Assembly (NCBI RefSeq): GCF_003730295.1
Contig: NZ_QTSZ01000004.1
Coordinates: 1-64,000, forward strand
Length of the DNA stretch: 64,000 bases
Origin: Ornithinibacillus gellani
GTDB taxonomy: Bacteria; Bacillota; Bacilli; Bacillales; Amphibacillaceae
Direction of reading: 5' to 3'
Shown here: piece after piece, positions 45,001 through 60,000 of the stretch
Position numbering within the stretch: the first letter of the stretch is position 1
Layout: each line of letters starts with the position of its first letter
Program-made: the position numbers and the translations under genes
The notes under the pieces: model-generated
The model's database searches: none
What the model saw: the letters and a program-made list of their open reading frames with translations, nothing else
What the model was told of the DNA's origin: nothing

Positions 45001-48000
45001 GAACTTGGAAGAGAGCCCATTAATTTGTCATCTTGCATCAAACCAATGGCTGAAAGTTTTGGTAAATTATCGTGAATCTCAAATATAGGTAATACAGGAT
45101 CTTTTCCTACATCATACAAATGACTAATAAAGTCCTGGAGCGTTACCCTTGGAAATAAGTGATCCGAGGAGCTCTCAGCAATAATGCGATGTAAATATTG
45201 TCCAAGATTCATGGCAACATCTTCTTTATTTAAAGACAATAACGCTTTTGCTGTCGTATCACTGATTGCAATATTGAGATTATCAGGTATCGTTGCATCC
45301 CGATTTAGGGTATCCAAATAGTTGAAAATACCTCCCTCAGCTGTCTCTTTTCCGTATATTTCCAACTCGATTTTACCGGGTGCCAGCTTAAAGTTGGATT
45401 CACGGTTGGCATCATTTAATGCGCTTTTGACGGTTGCACCTTGTCCACTGACCTTTTTGGTAATTTGATCAGATTGCGAGTCAAATTGGAATAAGATAAG
45501 CGTTGTCTCGATTACATTTTCATCTATTTCATCTACACCTCGTGCATTAATAATTCCAAGACTTTCCACTTCTTGGGCTGCAATACATCCCGTCAGCGTA
45601 CTTAATAATAAACCGAATAGAACGAAATGCTTAAGCATTTTGTGAGGACTCCTTACGAAACAGTAATTTTTTTATCCAGACAAAAAGTAATAAGAAAAAC
45701 GGGTAAATAAATACAAGCCAAAATCCAAACTTTGCAATAAAATTAGTGATGAAATGAATGGTGTCATATTTTTTAATAATGGAGGCAAGCAGGACACAAA
45801 TAGCTGAAATAATGTATAGGCTATATTTAGGGGGTACATTGTAAATCCGCTTTAAACCTTGGGAAATAACCCAAAGGAGCAGTACTAAATTAGGCAGCAC
45901 AATCATCATCCATTCAACCACTACAATATAATCGAGTCTTTCAATAAATGAAAAGGAAACACTTTTATACAAGGTGATTACGGACCAATTCACATCTGAT
46001 AAATCATGTGGGCTAAAATAGCCAATTGAAATAACAGTACAGGTCATAACGACGAATGAAGAAAAGGAAACAGCCCAAAAAGCAGACCTTCTGACTTTCT
46101 TCTTATTGGAGAGATATGGATAGATGAAAAATAAAATCTCAAAGCCGAGAACCGAGTAGATGGTTACCTTTGCCCCTTTCATAATTTGTGTAAAGGAAGC
46201 ATCAAACATCGGCAGAAAATGATCGAAATCCATTCTTGATATGGGATCGTACAATAAAAACCATAACCATTGCGGGAGAAAAAAGAAAATAAAAGAGATG
46301 CCAACTGCGACATGAAAACCTCCCATAACAGTATATAATGCTAAGAAGGCTAATAAGATCGCCATAACAAACGGGCTTAATGTCGGATATAAAAACACAT
46401 GAACGACTTCGATATAATTTAGATAGACGGTAACAAGGGAAACAAAGTAGAAAAAGATATAAACGGTACCTAATAATTTACCAATCCATTTCCCGAATAA
46501 ATCTACCTGAATCCCATATAAGTCTGCATTTTTATATTGTTTAAGAATCATCAGCATCACTTGGATTACAAGAAGCATCCATACTAAAGTAACGAGGATG
46601 GAAATCCAAGCATCCTGATGCGCTACTTTAAAGATGAATCTTGGAACCCCCATGATGCCGACTCCAATTTGGATGCTCGTAATGATAAAAAACAAATAGA
46701 AGCTGCTGATTTTATTGTCGATTGCCATATTGATTTGCAAGACAGTCACCTATTTCTTCATATGTTTTTTACCCAATGCTTCTTTTTTGGGAAAACGGAA
46801 TAATTTTTTCGGATGATAGGATTCCATTCGCTTATAGTTATAGCGAATGGGCAACCGTATAAAGACGCCCAAAAAATCAGATATATTTAAAGGGTACACT
46901 GGTATTAAATAAGAATGCCCTAAGGATTTCGTTCGCAGCATATGGATAATTAATAGGCATAGCCCAAACATCAATCCGTAAAACCCAAGAAATCCGGACA
47001 AAAGAATAAGCGGAAAACGTACGAGTCGAACCGTTGTTCCAAGTAAATAACTCGGTGCAGTAAAGGAAGCTAGCGCACTCATAGCTACAACAATGATTAA
47101 TATATTACTCGTTAATCCCGCATCTACCGCTGCCTGTCCAATTACAATACCCCCAACAATACCCATTGTTTGTCCCACCTTGGTAGGAAGTCTAGCCCCA
47201 GCTTCTCGCAGCAATTCAATTAAGAATTCTAATAATAATGCTTCAACAAGTGGGGGAAAAGGAACAGCTGCACGAGACTTTCCAATGGACACAAGTAATT
47301 GTGTAGGAATAATCCCATAATGAAAGCTTACAATGGCGACATATAAAGGGGTAATAATAATAGATAAAAATATTGCAATCATACGAAGGAGGCGTAAGAA
47401 AGACCCGGTTTGCCAGCGCATATATAAATCCTCAGTCGATTTTAAAAAGCTAAAAATGGTAGCGGGTGCGAGGATTCCAGTCGGACTATTTTCGACTAGT
47501 ACGCCAACCTTCCCTTCATTGATTTCAAATATAAATCGGTCTGGTAATTCCGTTGTTTCCAATTGCGGAAATAAATTAGTCTCCGAATCTTCGATATACT
47601 GTGCCAGGACTGCTGCATCTTCTACCATGTCAACATCCAAATCCTGTAAACGCTGGCGCATCGTCTGGATGTCCTGATCATTGGCAACAGTTTTTAAATA
47701 AATCATTCGCACTTTACAAGGAAGATCTTTTCCAATTGTTAATTCTTCCAAGACAAGATCGGGAGAACGTATTTCCCAGCGAATGATATTCAAATTTGTC
47801 TCCAGTGATTCGGTAAATGCAATTTTAGGACCTAAAACCAGTGATTCTGTTTCCGCTTTTTCTAAATTTCGCTTCTCTCTACTTTCCTCTTGATAGGAGA
47901 TTGCTTCGTTCTCATTTTCAATATAAATAAATATTTCACCAACAATGAGTTTGGTTAATATTTGTTGTAAATCCGATGTTTTTTTACCTGAGCCGAGTGG

Positions 48001-51000
48001 AATTTCATTTAATAATGTTTCACTTGTCCATTCTTTTTCCTCGGAAAGCAGGGTTTTCAGTAATTTCTCCAATTTATTAGACTCTATCTGATAAGGAATG
48101 TAAAAGACAGCAAGCTTCTTTCCTTGGTGGGTAAAACTTGAAAACATTAAATCCGAATTATTTTCGAATTGTTTTTCCAATGTTTCTTTTAGTTGGTTTA
48201 TGGTAGTTGGAAAAAAACCTTGTTTTACTTTTCTTCTGCGCATATAGTTATTCGTCCTTTAAAAAATAATATATCTGTAGTATGTGGAGGTGATGTCGTT
48301 TTATCCTTTTTTAGGGAATAAATGACTTTCAGTTAAATAAATGATCCGTTTCTGGAATCCTGATGCTGGATATAACTGCGAATGGAAACACAAAAAAAGA
48401 ACCCTCCAGTTGGAAGGTTCACTTATATTTCTATCACTTTCAATCTTGGTCTTTCGTAACGACATCCACTTTTCCAGTATGTGGGTCAATGACTAAGCCA
48501 TGTACTTTGACATGTTTTGGCAACAGGGGATGGTTACGTATGATGGATACGCTTTGCATAACAGATTCTTCCACTGTATCAAAGCCGTGAAATTCATCAA
48601 AATAATTGATTCCTGCATGCTGCAAGTCTGTCAATGTTTCTTTCTTGATGCCTTTATCCTCCATTTTTTGGACAAGCGCGTCTGGATCTACGTGTGACAT
48701 ACCACAATCATGATGGCCGATGACGACAACTTCTTCTGCTTGCAATTCAAACACGGCAATTAAGATTCCTTTCATAATGCTGTCAAATGGTTTGCGAATG
48801 ATTGCACCTGCATTCTTTAACATTTTCACATCACCATTTTGAATATTTAATGCCTTTGGCAGTAATTCAACCAAACGTGATTCCATACAAGTAAAAACAA
48901 CCATTCGTTTATTTGGAATACTGTCTGTTTCGTATTGCTGATATTGTTTACCAGATACAAATTCTTCATTAAATTTTAACATTTCTTCTAAATGCATACT
49001 AAAAAACCCCTTTGGAAAATATTTATTTGGAATCCTGCTGTTTCTTGTCGATAAAAAAACGTTTGTTAAAAATATAGCAATAAATACTGTATTCGTATAG
49101 TGATAACTATTTATATGACAATATGATAGTTTTTCGTTAAAAATTCGTATTATAATTAATAAATAAGCGTGTAAACTGTGTTATATGACGAAAGAACCAT
49201 TTTTCAAAAAATTCTAAAATGTTATTGAAATTTACAGAGTTTTCGTGTAATCTATAATTAACATTAAATAAGGGGTGATTTAATGGGAGTATTTGTTCGA
49301 AATTGTCGATTATGTCATGAACCAATGTCAAGCAGTCCATTTACCATGTGTCCAACATGTTTGGATGTGAGTGCAAAAGTTCGTCAGTTTGTAGGGAAAA
49401 ACCCACAAGTATCCATCGAAGAAATTTCCCAAGCAACAAAAGTGCCTCTTGATAAAATAAAACGTTTGATTCACTTAGGCTTAAATAAGAAATCAAATGA
49501 GGAAACAAAGATTTAATGACATTCGTCTCAATTATTTATGATAAAGGCAGCAAGCAAATCGATGGTTAAGGTAAATATATCATGTGGGAATCAGAACGTC
49601 TTAGAATGGTCGAAGGGACAAGCTTGAATACATGCCACAATCAAGACAGGTCATTCTTGTGGTGTTCGAAGCTAGCACAGTGTAAAATCGTGCTCGCTAA
49701 TTTTTTGCCGAAAAACACTATTGACAAATAATTTGTTAAACACTATAATTTATAAGAATTTAAAAAACTGGAAGGAGGTCATGAACATGGAAAAGAAATT
49801 AGCTTTACAGTCATTTACAAATTTAATACATTTTTGTGACCTTCAGCGGATAAATATATACTTCAGATAATTTCTGCGTACATATTTTAATTAAGAATAG
49901 AGGGTCACGTTACACTGTGGCCTTTTTGACTTTCATAGGATACGTGCGTTTTTTTACGCATATTATGGAGCATACGTCACGGGCGTGTGCTCTTTTTATG
50001 TTTGATCGCTGAGGGTGGTGTGAACGGGTTAGCATTTTTTGCTGAATTTGTTGTGAATCAGAAAGAGAGAAGAGATGATTATATGTTTCAGGTATTTAAA
50101 AACTTAGATTGGTTTTTTAAGCATTATTGGAGAAGGTATACATTTGCAATCATTGCATTGATTATTGCAAGTGCAATTGGATTAATTCCTCCAAAATTAG
50201 TTGGGATGGCAATCGATTATATTCAATTCGAGACACTTACAGGACAGCTATTATTTTATTTGGTAATAGGATATGTATTACTTACGTTTTTGCATTATTG
50301 TATTTCTTTTTTATGGGATTACACATTGTTTGGTGGTGCAGTTATTCTAGAAAGATGGATTCGAAGTAAGTTAATGGCTCATTTTTTAAAAATGTCGCCC
50401 CCCTTCTTTGGGAAATTTAAGACAGGGGATCTGATGGCAAGAAGCACCAATGATTTAAAGGCGATTGCGCTTACTGCTGGTTTTGGTGTGCTAACATTAG
50501 TGGATTCCAGCATTTTTATGCTGATGATTATTGGTGTCATGGGGTTTACGATTAGTTGGAAGCTTACATTAGCTGCACTTATTCCATTACCTATTATGGC
50601 GATTGTCATGAATAAATATGGTGCAGTCATTCATGAACGTTTCACGAAAGCGCAGGCTGCTTTTGGTAATTTGAATAATAATGTGTTGGAATCGATTCGT
50701 GGCATTCGCGTTATTAGGGCATTTGTACAAGAAAAACAAGATAAAAAGCGCTTCTCAGATATGACAGAAGATGTGTATGACAAAAATATTGCAGTAGCAA
50801 AAATTGATGCTTTATTTGAGCCAACGATCAATATTTTAGTAGGGCTATCTTATACAATCGGGCTTGGATATGGTGCATTACTTGTGTTTGAGAATCGTAT
50901 ATCACTCGGTGACCTCGTTACATTTAACGTGTACTTGGGTATGTTGATTTGGCCAATGTTTGCTGTTGGTGAATTGATTAACATATTACAGCGTGGAAAT

Positions 51001-54000
51001 GCATCGCTTGATCGAGTGAATGAAATTTTAAATTATCGAGCTGATGTGGAGTCTGCATCGGAAGCAGAAGTGGTTGCTTCTGTTACGGACTTGGAATTTG
51101 ATGATATGTCTTTTTCCTATCCTGATACGAGTCGAAACCAATTGTCCAACATTGACTTTGATGTGAGGAAAGGGCAAACCATTGGAATAGTCGGGAAGAC
51201 AGGTGCGGGTAAGACCACTCTATTTAAACTATTATTGCGCCAATACCCTGGTATAACTGGAAACATTAAAATATCAGGTGTGCCAATTGAAAAACTGAGT
51301 CTGGAGCAAATCCGCAATTGGATTGGCTATGTGCCCCAGGATCAAATTATGTTCTCTAAAACCATTCGGGAAAACATTCAATTTGGTAAGGACGATGCCA
51401 CAGATGAAGAAATAAAACATGTGATGGAGCTGGCACATTTCCTAGATGATATCAATCAGTTACCAGAAGGATTGGATACGATGGTAGGTGAAAGTGGGGT
51501 AACGCTATCCGGAGGGCAGAAGCAACGTGTTGCTCTAGCGCGAGCGTTCATCAAAAATCCAGATATATTGATTTTGGATGATTCGATGTCGGCAGTTGAT
51601 GGCAAAACAGAAACAAGAATCATTGAACACTTACGGAAAGAAAGAAAAAATAAAACAACCTTTATCGCAGCGCATCGTATGTCAGCTGTTGCTCATGCTG
51701 ACCTCATTCTTGTTCTTGCCGATGGAAGGATTGTCGAAAAAGGAAACCATGAGGAATTAATGCGTAATCATGGCTGGTATAAGGAACAATACGATCAACA
51801 ACAGTTGAAGCAAGGGGAGGTGGATGCATAATATGAAACATTCTACAGAACAACGCTTATTTCGTTATGCATTGCATTTCAAACGGAGCATCATCATTGG
51901 ACTAATTTGTCTTGTGTTTGCCACGGTACTTCAACTTACTGGTCCACTCATTGCAAAGACGATTATTGATGACCATATTCTTGGAATTGAAGGAAGCTGG
52001 CAGGAAGTTAAAGCGGATAACGGAAAGGATGCAATTCCTTTTCATGACGGGTTTTACAAGCGTGCTGATCGTGTAACAGCCTCTGATTCCGTTCTTTCAG
52101 AAGGAACCATCCTACAAGTTGGACGGGAGTATTACTTTGTTCATGAAGCTGTCTCATTACAAGGAAAACGCAGTGTCAACGGAGAGAATGTTGTGATTGA
52201 TACTGGCGGAGAAAAACACAACTATGGGGCAACTAAAATAACGTTGGGTGAAATTTATCACTTCTTCCAACCGGAAAAAGGACCGATTTTATTTTTATTA
52301 GGTTTATATATGGTGTTGCTCATTATTGCGGGTGTTTTTCAGTTTTATCAGACCTTCTTATTACAAAAAGCATCTAATCAAATTGTGAAGAAAATGCGCA
52401 ATGATATTTTTTCTCATACGCAACGCATTCCAATTCATTATTATGTGGATCAGCCGGCTGGTAGAATCGTTTCCCGTATTACGAACGATACGGAAGCAAT
52501 CCGAGATTTATATGAACGGGTGCTGTCTATCATTGTGACCAGTGTCATTTATATGGCAGGCGTTTTTGGAGCACTATTTTTATTGGATGTGAAGCTTGCG
52601 GCATTATGCTTATTAATTATTCCATTACTATATGGCTGGATGAGGGTATATAAATATTTTGGTGCCAAGTATAACAAAGTAATCCGTGCGACAATTAGTG
52701 AGATCAATGGGAATATAAACGAAGCCATTCAGGGCATGCCAATTATTCAAGCATTCCGACGGGAACGGAAGACAACAGCAGATTATGAAGTGCTAAATGA
52801 AAGACATTACACTTACCAAAAGAAATTGGTAAAACTAAGTGCACTCACATCTTATAATTTGGTAACTGTCTTTCGAAACCTAGCTTTTGCTGTTTTTATT
52901 TGGTATTTTGGTTCTGCGTCACTTGAAACCAGCAGTGTCATTTCAATTGGTGTTTTATATGCTTTTGTAGATTATTTAAATCGGCTATTTAATCCAGTAA
53001 CTGATATTGTGAATCAGCTGCCATTAATTGAACAGGCAAGAGTTGCTGGAAGCAGGGTATTCGAATTGATGGACCATCCAAGCGAAACCGAATCAATAGA
53101 ACCGGTGGACAGATATCATGGGAATATTACCTTTGAGCATGTTACCTTTGCATATGACAATGAAAATAAGGTATTGCATGATATTGACTTTCATATTAAT
53201 GCTGGCGAAACTGCAGCGTTTGTTGGGCATACAGGTTCAGGGAAGAGTTCAATAATGAATTTATTGTTCCGATTTTATGACCCACAAGAGGGACGCATTT
53301 TAATTGATGGAAAAGATACACAGGAATGGACCCGTCAGCAGGTTAGAATGCATATGGGAATTGTATTACAGGATCCATTCTTATTCTCTGGTACAATTCT
53401 ATCCAATGTTACGATGGATGATCCTGGCATAACACGTGATATGGCGATAGAGGCTTTAAAGGCAGTTGGTGCAGACCGCTTTATAAGTAAGCTGCCTGGA
53501 GGTTATGAGGAGCCGGTAACAGAAGGTGGGAGTACTTTTTCGCTAGGAGAAAGACAGCTTATTTCTTTTGCCAGGGCATTGGCGTTTGATCCTGCTATTT
53601 TAATTCTTGACGAGGCGACTGCAAATATTGATACTGAAACAGAGAGTCTCATTCAACGTGCACTCGAAGTTTTGAAAAAAGGACGAACAACTTTGGTTAT
53701 TGCACACCGATTGTCTACCATTCAGCAAGCAGATGCGATTTTTGTTCTGGAACATGGTAAAATAGTAGAACAAGGAAACCATGCAAGCTTAATTAAGGAA
53801 AAAGGTATCTACCATCAGATGTATCAGATGCAGCAAGGGAAAACAATGAAAGCTGTGTAGATGCCCCATCGTGCGGGGTGGTCAAGTGGACAATGAAGAA
53901 AAAGAAAAACAGTATGCTAATGACCGGGATTCATATACGCAAGATATTATCGATGAGGATTTGTATGAAGAATTTGATGATGAAGAACTGTATCGGCTTG

Positions 54001-57000
54001 TAGAAGAAGCGCGTCAGGAAGCGCTTCTTCGTGCTGCAAAAGAGAAAGAAAATAAAACACCAAAACGTCCATTTCCGAAATGGGCGTTTTGGCTTATTGT
54101 CGTAGCAATGGTATTAAATGTTGGTGCCTTACTTCCACAAACCTTTTCTATTCCAATATTTGAATTTTTAATGACATCCACGAAATTATCTACCAAGGCA
54201 GAGATTAAGGAATACAAACAAGCTATTGTAGTAGTAGAAACACAGGATGGCCGAGGGACAGGTTTTTCCGTCTCTAATGATGGAATGATTATTACAAATC
54301 ATCATGTGATTGAAGGAGCGGACGAGGCAATCATTGGATTTCCAGAGGACGGTTTATTTACTGCAGAAGTGGTAGCTGATTTTCCGGAAATTGATTTGGC
54401 AGTACTTCAGTTACAAGAAGATGAACAGCAATTACCCGCTTTAAAGCTTGCACAGGAGCTTACATTTAAGGAGGAGGAAGCAGTTTATTTTATAGGGAAT
54501 CCGCTACGATTTAATGGAATTGCCAACCAAGGAACAATTATAGATTACATACAATTAAAAAGTTGGAAGGATGGACTTCCCGTTGTCATGATGGATGCTC
54601 CTGTTTATCGTGGGAATAGCGGTAGTCCAGTACTAAATAATGAGGGACAAGTAATTGGTGTCGTTTTTGCAACATTGGACCATTCCTCATTTGGAAAAGT
54701 GGGATTGTTTGTACCAATTGATTATTTATATGAGGCCGTGAAAAGTCAGCCAATCGATCTATAAAATGAATTTTCCATTGTATCAAGCCGATAAAAGATG
54801 GTACCGTTACCGAGATTTAAACAAATTGTAATTGGTTTGAGATAGCCTTGCGATAGTACTAAGTTATTATTAACGTTAGGAATTATACATTACTTGGAAA
54901 ATAGATAAAAGTTGGTGGAATTCTTGAAGAAAGTTTCGATAAAAAGAAAGTTTTCTTTTTTGACATATATTAAAAATAAACATTATACTACACCCTCAAA
55001 TAATCATATGATAACGAAATTTATAATAGTCGGAGGTGCTCTACATTGTCGACTTCAAAATCATTAGAGCACACTTCATTAGAAGAAATAGTTGCTGCTG
55101 CACAAAAAGGAGATCAGCAGGCGGTTCATTACTTATTAGAGAATTACAAGCCGTTTATCGCTAAATGTGTATCTGAAGTATGCAAAAGATTTATTAATCC
55201 AGATACCGACGATGAATTCAGCATTGGTCTATTTGCTTTTCACAGTGCGATAGAATCTTATTCTGCTGATAAAGGCAGTTCTTTTTTATCTTTTGCAAAG
55301 CTGGTTATCTCGCGGAAAATTATTGATTATATTCGATCCAATCAAAAATACCCGCAATCTATTTCATTGGATGAAACGTATGATGAAGAAAAGATGGAAA
55401 ATCCAATGGAAATTATTGCTGTCAAAATGCAATATGAATTGGATCAAGATAATTGGCATCGTAAACAAGAAATTTTAGATTTTAAGCATAAGCTCTCAAC
55501 CTATAAATTATCTTTTGCAGAATTAACGAAGATTGCGCCAAAGCATAAGGATGCACGGGATTCTGCAATTCGTACTGCCCGTATTTTGCAGCAGGATGAT
55601 CAATTGAGTGCATTTGTTAAGAAGAAAAAGAAGTTGCCCATTAAAGAATTGGTTAAACAAGTGGATGTAAGCAAGAAAACATTGGAACGGAATCGAAAGT
55701 ATATTCTAGCGATTTTCATCGTTTTGAATGAGGATTACTTATATCTACAGGATTACTTAAAGGGGGTGGGTAAGTGAATAAAGGCATTATTATGGAAAAA
55801 TATCGTAACTATTACATCGTCATGACACATGATGGTTTATTTGAAAAGGCTATTCCTATAAAGGATAAGGATATAGGTGCAGAGGTAGAATTTGAACCTT
55901 ATGAACAGCCGGCATTTTCATTTTCGTTCGGAAGTTGGAAGCTAGCTACGCAAATGATTGCGGTTGTCTGTACATTCTTGGTTATTGGTATTCCGTTCTT
56001 TCTTTTGGGAAATAACCATGAAGCCTATGCCTATGTAAATGTGGATATTAATCCAAGTCTTGAGTTGAAGCTGGATAAGCATCTTCAAGTTTCCTCTATA
56101 GAGGCATTAAATGATGATGCAGAAGAGCTTTTGCAACACTTCCCGGATTATAAAGGAAAAAAAGTAGCTAAAGTTATCCAGGATATTATGAAGCAAAGTG
56201 AATCACACGGCTTTTTGGAGAATGGAAAACAAGCAGTAGTTGGTATTAATTCCTCTGATAAACATGAGCGTACCGTACAGGAAGCTATTGAACATTATTT
56301 TGAAGAGAAGCGTATAGATTGGGATATTATTACGTTATTAATTCCATCAGATATTCGCCAGGATGCACTTGAAAAAAATAAATCCATGAATAGCATGATG
56401 GCAGAAGTAATTATGGAAAAGCAAATAAAAAATGTAAATGATTTTAATGATAAAGAATTAGCTATTATACAAACATTTTATGAAAATGAAAATAAACAAT
56501 ATGCTGCCATCAACAAAAAGGACGCGGAGAAGGTACTGACTGGCAATTCCGATATTCAAAATGAGAGTCCAAAAAGTAGTGGGATGAATAAAAAAATAAC
56601 TGGAGAAACAAATATTCCAGCAGGTTCAAAAGTAAAAATAAAACCAGTTCAGCCAAAAAAAGACGAAAATAAAAGTCATGCGACTAAAAAGAAACAACAA
56701 GATAATAAAAAGAATGCTCCTCAACATCAAAATGGTAAAAAAGATCAACATACAAAGCAAAACCCTAATACAAAGAAAGCAGATCATCATGGTCATTCTG
56801 TAGACAAGAAGAATGGAAATAAACATGTAAATCAGGATAAGAAAGCTAAGGAAAAAAAGAAGAAAGAACAAGAAAAAAAGAAAAAAGAGCGAGAAAAGAA
56901 AAAGAAAGAACAACAGAAGAAAAAGAAAGAACAACAGAAAAAAAAGAAAGAGCAACAAAAGAAGAAAAAAGAACAGCAGAAGAAAAAGCAGCATTACAAG

Positions 57001-60000
57001 AAAAAAGATCAAAAAAACAAGCAGAATCATATTCATAACGATAGAAATAAACAGCCGCAAAACGGAAAGCACAAGAAGGACAAAGAAAAAAATAAACAAA
57101 AGCACACACATGGAAAGAAAAAAGGAAATAACGGGCATGGGCATGGAAAAGGAAAGCATCATAACAAGCACCGTCCATAGCCACAAAAGGGAAGAACGCA
57201 CACCAGCGGTGCGTTCTTCTTTTTTATTTTGTGTTACCGGGGCATATGATTTATATTTTCATAATGGGCTGCGGCTGCTGATTCATGGCATGTTCTAAAT
57301 AATAAAGCAGCTGGTCATGGGAATGGATAATGGTGCGTTCATCTAATGAATAGTGGTAGGCGTTTAGAAACAGTTGAATTTTTTTGGAAAGCAGATCGTC
57401 TTTGGTCCGAACCATGAGAACGAGCAAATCATCCCATTGTCCCCAAAGTGTATAGTATAGTGCCCTGTCGTAATCTGGAATATCCATTTAACCCCTCCTT
57501 CGCCGATTTAGGGCTACGCTTAGTTTCCCCGCATTATATATTATTTTCAAAAACAATTATGGTGTGAATCCCATTTAAAGGATAACAAGAAAATCGCATA
57601 AATCATTTTTGAAACTACATACTAAAATCAAAAGCGAAAGGAGGAATATACAACATGAAATGGAGATTACTTGGTGTCGTTGCCTTTTTGGCAATTATCC
57701 TTGCTGCATGTAATGGCATGAATACGGACAGTAAAAATAATGATAAAACGAATGATAATGTGGAGCCTACACGGTATAACACCAATCAGAATAGTGGTGC
57801 AAATGATTGGGATCGAAACCGGAATGACAATCGTTTACAGGATGGTAATATAGAGCGAACCGGTAATAAAGGGGACCGTCAAGAGGATTATACCGTTGCT
57901 AAGGAAGCAGCTGATAAAATCACCCGTGACATTCCCGAAATAGATCGTGCCTATGTATTAACAACAAATAAAACTGCTTATGTTGCAGCAGGATTGAATG
58001 CGGATAATAACCGTAATGAGGGCAATCGCAGCGGCGAGAAAATGGGAACTCGAGATAGTGACCATGCTGGAACAAGAAATAAGGACAATGCGGACCCAGG
58101 AGATAATCTAACAGATGATGTAAAATCTCGTATTGGCGATATCGTAAAGTCCGTCGATAACAACATCGATAATGTTTATGTTTCCACAAACCCTGACTTT
58201 TTTGATCTAACGAATAATTATGTAGATGATATGGAAGAAGGACGTCCGATTAGAGGATTCTTTGACCAATTCGGAAATATGGTTGAAAGACTGTTTCCAC
58301 AAAATCGTCCATAACTGACAGGGAGCAAAATCAAATGATTTTGCTCCTTTCTTTATTTCCCAATCGCATCGGTTGAAAAGCAAAATGAGTTTGCATATAA
58401 TTCTAACTAATATGAATGCGGAGGGAATAGAAATGAATAAAAAAATGAATGTAGAAAGCTTTAATTTAGATCATACAAAGGTAAAGGCACCTTATGTTCG
58501 GTTAGTAGATGTGACCAAGGGGAAACATGGGGATAAGATTCATAAGTATGATATTCGCTTCAAACAACCGAATAAGGAACATATGGATATGGCTGCACTG
58601 CATTCCATTGAGCATTTAATGGCAGAAAATATTCGTAATCATACGGATCAAGTATTAGATATTGGTCCAATGGGATGTCAGACTGGTTTTTACTTATCTT
58701 TGTTAAATCAGGCAGATGATGACGATGTATTGGAGCTATTTGAAAAAACATTGCAGGACGTGCTCCAAGCTGATGAAGTCCCTGCTTGTAATGAGGTTCA
58801 ATGTGGCTGGGCTGCTAATCATAGCTTAGAAGGTGCCAAGCAGCTTGCACAGGAGATGTTGGAAAAACGTTCTGAGTGGCATCAGGTGTATGTAAAGTAA
58901 TGGAAAGAAGTCATGCCACACCGTTGTATGATAAAATATGAGGTAGTTCATATTGATGGAGGTCATAGACATGCAGGAACAAGTTTCCAATTATTTAACA
59001 GAACATCGAGAACGTTTATTGGATAAGTTAAATACATTTTTATCTATCCCAAGTGTGAGTACAGATAGTGCACATCAGGCTGATATTAAGCATGCAGCTA
59101 ATTTTTTGGAAACATATTTAAAAGAAATTGGTTTTGAAGCAGAACAGTTGGATACACAAGGGCATCCTTTGGTTTATGCACAATATAATCAAGCTGGTTC
59201 AGACGCACCAACCGTATTATTTTATGGACATTATGATGTACAGCCGGTCGATCCGATTGACCAGTGGGATAGTGATCCTTTTCAGCCGGAGGTACGGGAC
59301 GGTCGCTTATACGCGCGTGGTTCAAGTGACGATAAGGGACAAGTTTTTATGCATTTAGCGGTTTTCGAGGCATTTATGAAAACGATAGGGAAGTTGCCGA
59401 TTAATGTAAAGGTTTGTATCGAAGGCGAAGAAGAAATTGGTAGTGAGAATTTGTATCAGATTTTACAAGAGAAGAAAGAACAATTTCAAGCTGACTTTTG
59501 CGTGATTTCCGATTCAGGAATGATAGCAAAAAATCAACCAACTATTTTATATGGTTTAAAAGGATTTACTGGTATAGAAATTACGGTAGATGGACCGGAT
59601 CATGATTTACATTCTGGAATGTATGGCGGCGCTGTACGAAATCCTATTATGGCATTATCACATATTTTAGCATCGATGAAAAATGAAGACGAAGTGATTA
59701 CAGTAGCTGGTTTTTATGATGGGGTTGAGCCATTATCATCAGAAGAAAGAAAGCTAATTGCAGAGGTAGAAGGCGAAGATTATGAAGCCGCAACTGGTGT
59801 TCCGCAAACTGTATCAGAAAAAGGATATACGGCAAAAGAACATACAATGGCTAGACCAACATTTGAGGTCAATGGGGTGTTTGGTGGCTACCAGGGTGAA
59901 GGAACCAAAACCATTATCCCTACTTCAGCTACTGCCAAAATAACATGCAGACTCGTTCCCGGACAAGATCCAGACCGTATTCAACAACTATTAGAACAAC